Positions 5,082 through 6,701 of a DNA stretch of 6,701 nt are shown here, piece by piece. Made by a program: the position numbers and the translations under genes. Positions within the stretch are counted from its first letter, which is position 1; each line of letters begins with the position of its first letter. The DNA is from Phycisphaerales bacterium (GTDB taxonomy: Bacteria; Planctomycetota; Phycisphaerae; Tepidisphaerales; Tepidisphaeraceae): positions 14,189-20,889 of the forward strand of contig PMAK01000116.1 of the NCBI GenBank assembly GCA_003153655.1, read 5' to 3'. A model generated the notes under the pieces. The model saw only the letters and a list, made by a program, of their open reading frames with translations, had not been told where the DNA came from and did no database searches.

Positions 5082-5297
5082 TTAGGCCGCCTCGACTTCG
5101 ACAAATTCCTTTCCCGCCTCCGTGGGAACAGGATCCCCGGTTTCCCGGCAGTCCTCCACATATAACTCAATCGCCTCACGAATATTGGCCATGGCCTCGT
5201 CCCGATTATCCCCCTGGCTAACACATCCCGGCAGCGCCGGAACACTGGCGACATATCCGCCATCCGATTCCTGTTCCAAAATAACCGTATACCGCAT
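5082..5297 (-). CDS. hicB: HicB-like antitoxin
   Basis: The product is a 71-residue HicB-type antitoxin with the partial RNase H-like fold that occludes HicA. Typical sequence includes YTVILEQESDGGYVASVPAL (3-22), PGCVSQGDNRDEAMANIREA (23-42) and the helix IELYVEDCRETGDPVPTE (43-60). This is the short form: the C-terminal helix-turn-helix or RHH DNA-binding domain found in longer HicB proteins is absent, so autoregulation may be weak or depend on the complex. An AGGAG ribosome binding site (plus-strand 5305-5309) lies 7 bases before the ATG at 5297. An extended -10 promoter lies further upstream. In this order the antitoxin is made first, which is common though not universal for hicAB loci. 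Confidence 0.92.
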   Translation of the reverse strand: MRYTVILEQESDGGYVASVPALPGCVSQGDNRDEAMANIREAIELYVEDCRETGDPVPTEAGKEFVEVEAA

Positions 5298-5304
5298 GGC
5301 TGTG

Positions 5305-5309
5305 CTCCT
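5305..5309 (-). promoter_or_regulatory. ribosome binding site of hicB
   Basis: AGGAG, read on the minus strand, lies 7 bases before the hicB ATG. It is the strongest Shine-Dalgarno sequence in the window and contrasts with the weak or missing ones before most plus-strand genes and before hpnG. Confidence 0.75.
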
Positions 5310-5343
5310 TTATATTAACGCGAAAACACGCATCGACTCTGAC

Positions 5344-5352
5344 ATTATATCA
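5344..5352 (-). promoter_or_regulatory. extended -10 promoter of hicBA
   Basis: On the minus strand TGATATAAT gives a perfect -10 hexamer with an upstream TG, the extended -10 form that does not need a good -35. None is seen at 16-18 bases upstream. It lies about 46 bases before the hicB ATG. Between them is an AT-rich leader with the imperfect repeat GCGTGTTTTCGCG (5319-5331), which could be an operator; that last point is weak. Confidence 0.55.
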
Positions 5353-5376
5353 TTTGCCAGAAGCCGGCGGGTTAAA

Positions 5377-5574
5377 TTAATAACTCAACACCAACGCCAC
5401 CTGCCCCCCATTCGCGTTATACCCCTTCCCAAAATCCCCGGCATAACTGAATTTCAAACTCGAATGGCCGCCCAGATCAATCCCCACGCCCGCCGTCGGC
5501 GACCAGAAATTCGGAATCGCCGCATCCCGCAGAAAATTCGAATACGAAATGCTCGCATCAATAAAGAAACGTCG
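5377..5574 (-). pseudogene. C-terminal remnant of an autotransporter-type beta-barrel protein
   Basis: A minus-strand frame of 65 codons ends at TAA (5377-5379). It shows alternating beta strands typical of the last strands of an outer-membrane autotransporter barrel: FFIDASISYSNF, SPTAGVGIDLGG, HSSLKFSYAGDFGKGYN and a final GGQVALVLSY. The closing strand ends in an aromatic residue, as outer-membrane barrels usually do for BAM recognition. There is no start codon and no passenger domain. The frame begins directly after the squalene-hopene cyclase TGA and is in phase with it. It is most simply the leftover of a large surface protein gene deleted up to this point. A rare readthrough fusion cannot be excluded from sequence alone. 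Confidence 0.6.
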
Positions 5575-6701
5575 TCAACTCGTCCGCTGCGCACCAATCA
5601 TTCGCCGATAGCGAGACAGTGCCGTCAGCGGAAAATAAAGACGATAGAGGTGATACTTCAGGTAAAAAACTTTCGGGAAACCTGTCCCGGTGAAATAAGC
5701 CTCTTCCCAATTTCCATCCGCGCCCTGCCGCTCAACCAGCCACTCAATCCCTTTTTTCACAGCCGGATCACCCGGCCCAATAGTCGCCAGCAATCCCATC
5801 ACACCCCAGGCCGTCTGCGAAGCCGTGCTCTCTCCCTGACCCTTGAGCGATGTATCGTGATAGCTCAAGCACGATTCTCCAAAACTGCCATCCGGCTTTT
5901 GCACGCTCTTCAGCCAGCTCACCGCCTTCTGGATATAGGCCTGATTCATATCCTCGCCGACAGATTTCAAACCCGTCAAAACCTGCCATGTGCCATAGAC
6001 ATAATTCACACCCCATCGTCCCCACCAGGCCCCGCACGCATCCTGATGTTTCCTGATAAACGCGACAGCGGGCCCCACAGCCGGATGATCCCGCCGAATG
6101 CCGCAATGCCCGAGCCCCTCCAGCACGCGCCCCGCGATATCCGGACAACTCGGATCCTGCATCGCGTTATGATCCGCAAACGGAATCTTTTCCAAAATCG
6201 GCCGATCTTTCGTCCGATCAAACGCCGCCCATCCCCCATCGTCGTTCTGCATATTCAGCAGCCACTTCAGCCCGCGCGCCAGCGCCGCCTTGGATTTCTC
6301 ACCCCCAAGCCGGCTAAGCGACGCCAGCACGATCGCCGTGTCATCCACATCCGGATAATGCGGATTGGAAAATTCAAAGAACCACCCCGACGGCTCAACC
6401 CGCGGACAATTCTTCTGCCAATCCGAAGCCACCCGGCATTCCTTCTCCAGCAGCCAGTCAACGCCGCGCTCCGCCGCCTCCGATTCCGCATTCAATCCCG
6501 CCTCCGCCAATGCGTGCATCGCAAGACCCGTATCCCAAACCGGCGAAACGCAAGGCTGCAGCCGGATCGTCTCCCCTTCCTCGATATAAAAATCCTTCAA
6601 ATCCTTATGCGCTTTCACCACGCGCGGATCGCTGTCAGAATATCCCAGCGCCCGCATCACGATCAGCATGTAAACCATCGGCGGAAAAATCGCCCCCAAC
6701 C
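5575..6701 (-). CDS. shc: squalene-hopene cyclase, C-terminal part (5' end outside the window)
   Basis: The cyclase folds squalene into hopene and hopanol at the membrane and supplies the substrate for HpnH. The 375 visible codons are its C-terminal portion; the frame is open to the window edge and the gene continues beyond it. The catalytic acid motif DVDDTA starts at visible residue 117. In the Alicyclobacillus enzyme the motif is at Asp374-377, so about 257 residues should be missing and the full protein would be near 630 residues. QW-type repeats are clear (QNDDGGWAAF, QKPDGSFGES, QGADGNWEEA), as are WGRWGVNYVYGTW and the C-terminal GFPKVFYLKYHLYRLYFPL, which contributes active-site aromatics. 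The C-terminus ends naturally at TGA 5577-5575. It is also called hpnF. It points away from hpnH and is separated from it by about 2 kb of gene debris and hicBA. Confidence 0.95.
   Translation of the reverse strand, partial: LGAIFPPMVYMLIVMRALGYSDSDPRVVKAHKDLKDFYIEEGETIRLQPCVSPVWDTGLAMHALAEAGLNAESEAAERGVDWLLEKECRVASDWQKNCPRVEPSGWFFEFSNPHYPDVDDTAIVLASLSRLGGEKSKAALARGLKWLLNMQNDDGGWAAFDRTKDRPILEKIPFADHNAMQDPSCPDIAGRVLEGLGHCGIRRDHPAVGPAVAFIRKHQDACGAWWGRWGVNYVYGTWQVLTGLKSVGEDMNQAYIQKAVSWLKSVQKPDGSFGESCLSYHDTSLKGQGESTASQTAWGVMGLLATIGPGDPAVKKGIEWLVERQGADGNWEEAYFTGTGFPKVFYLKYHLYRLYFPLTALSRYRRMIGAQRTS

Noticed and set aside
5768..6491. Alternative frames inside the cyclase gene
   Set aside because: All are shadows; the cyclase frame carries the DVDDTA and QW motifs throughout.

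Overview
The window looks like chromosomal DNA of a Gram-negative, hopanoid-producing bacterium. Three hopanoid genes anchor it: hpnG, hpnH and the C-terminal part of squalene-hopene cyclase. An autotransporter-like beta-barrel remnant implies an outer membrane. Small orphan toxin-antitoxin genes and an intergenic repeat of the GAAACCAGAAATCCGAA type suggest the PVC group or an environmental candidate phylum. That placement is an inference from gene content, not a demonstrated assignment.

Layout. Positions 1-1500 are an accessory strip of small genes. It holds a possible gene tail (1-72), a 137-residue unknown or immunity-like protein (83-496), an orphan small TA-like protein (629-844), a DUF433-type antitoxin (962-1180) with only the first codons of its DUF5615-like toxin partner (from 1177), and a convergent ribbon-helix-helix-like antitoxin (1474-1256). 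That last gene overlaps by ATGA the end of an N-terminally truncated AHSA1/SRPBCC gene (1731-1471). The fragment in turn runs into the 3' end of hpnG.

Positions 1694-4089 are the hopanoid block. hpnG (minus) and hpnH (plus) diverge from a 48-bp gap. A 158-bp repeat-rich spacer then leads to a small conserved-looking protein with an SH3/Sm-like appearance (3661-4089). HpnH joins 5'-deoxyadenosine to a C30 hopene to give adenosylhopane, and HpnG removes the adenine. The cyclase that makes the C30 hopene lies at the right edge on the minus strand (6701-5575). All three steps of early extended-hopanoid synthesis are therefore present, although not in one operon.

Positions 4090-5570 separate the two hopanoid parts. 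They contain a 24-bp perfect palindrome, a MarC-family membrane protein gene broken by one stop and two frameshifts, a complete hicB-hicA toxin-antitoxin pair with a good promoter and ribosome binding site, and a 65-codon autotransporter barrel tail. The tail lies in frame directly after the cyclase stop codon. The general picture is a core hopanoid locus with repeated gene loss and turnover in its gaps.
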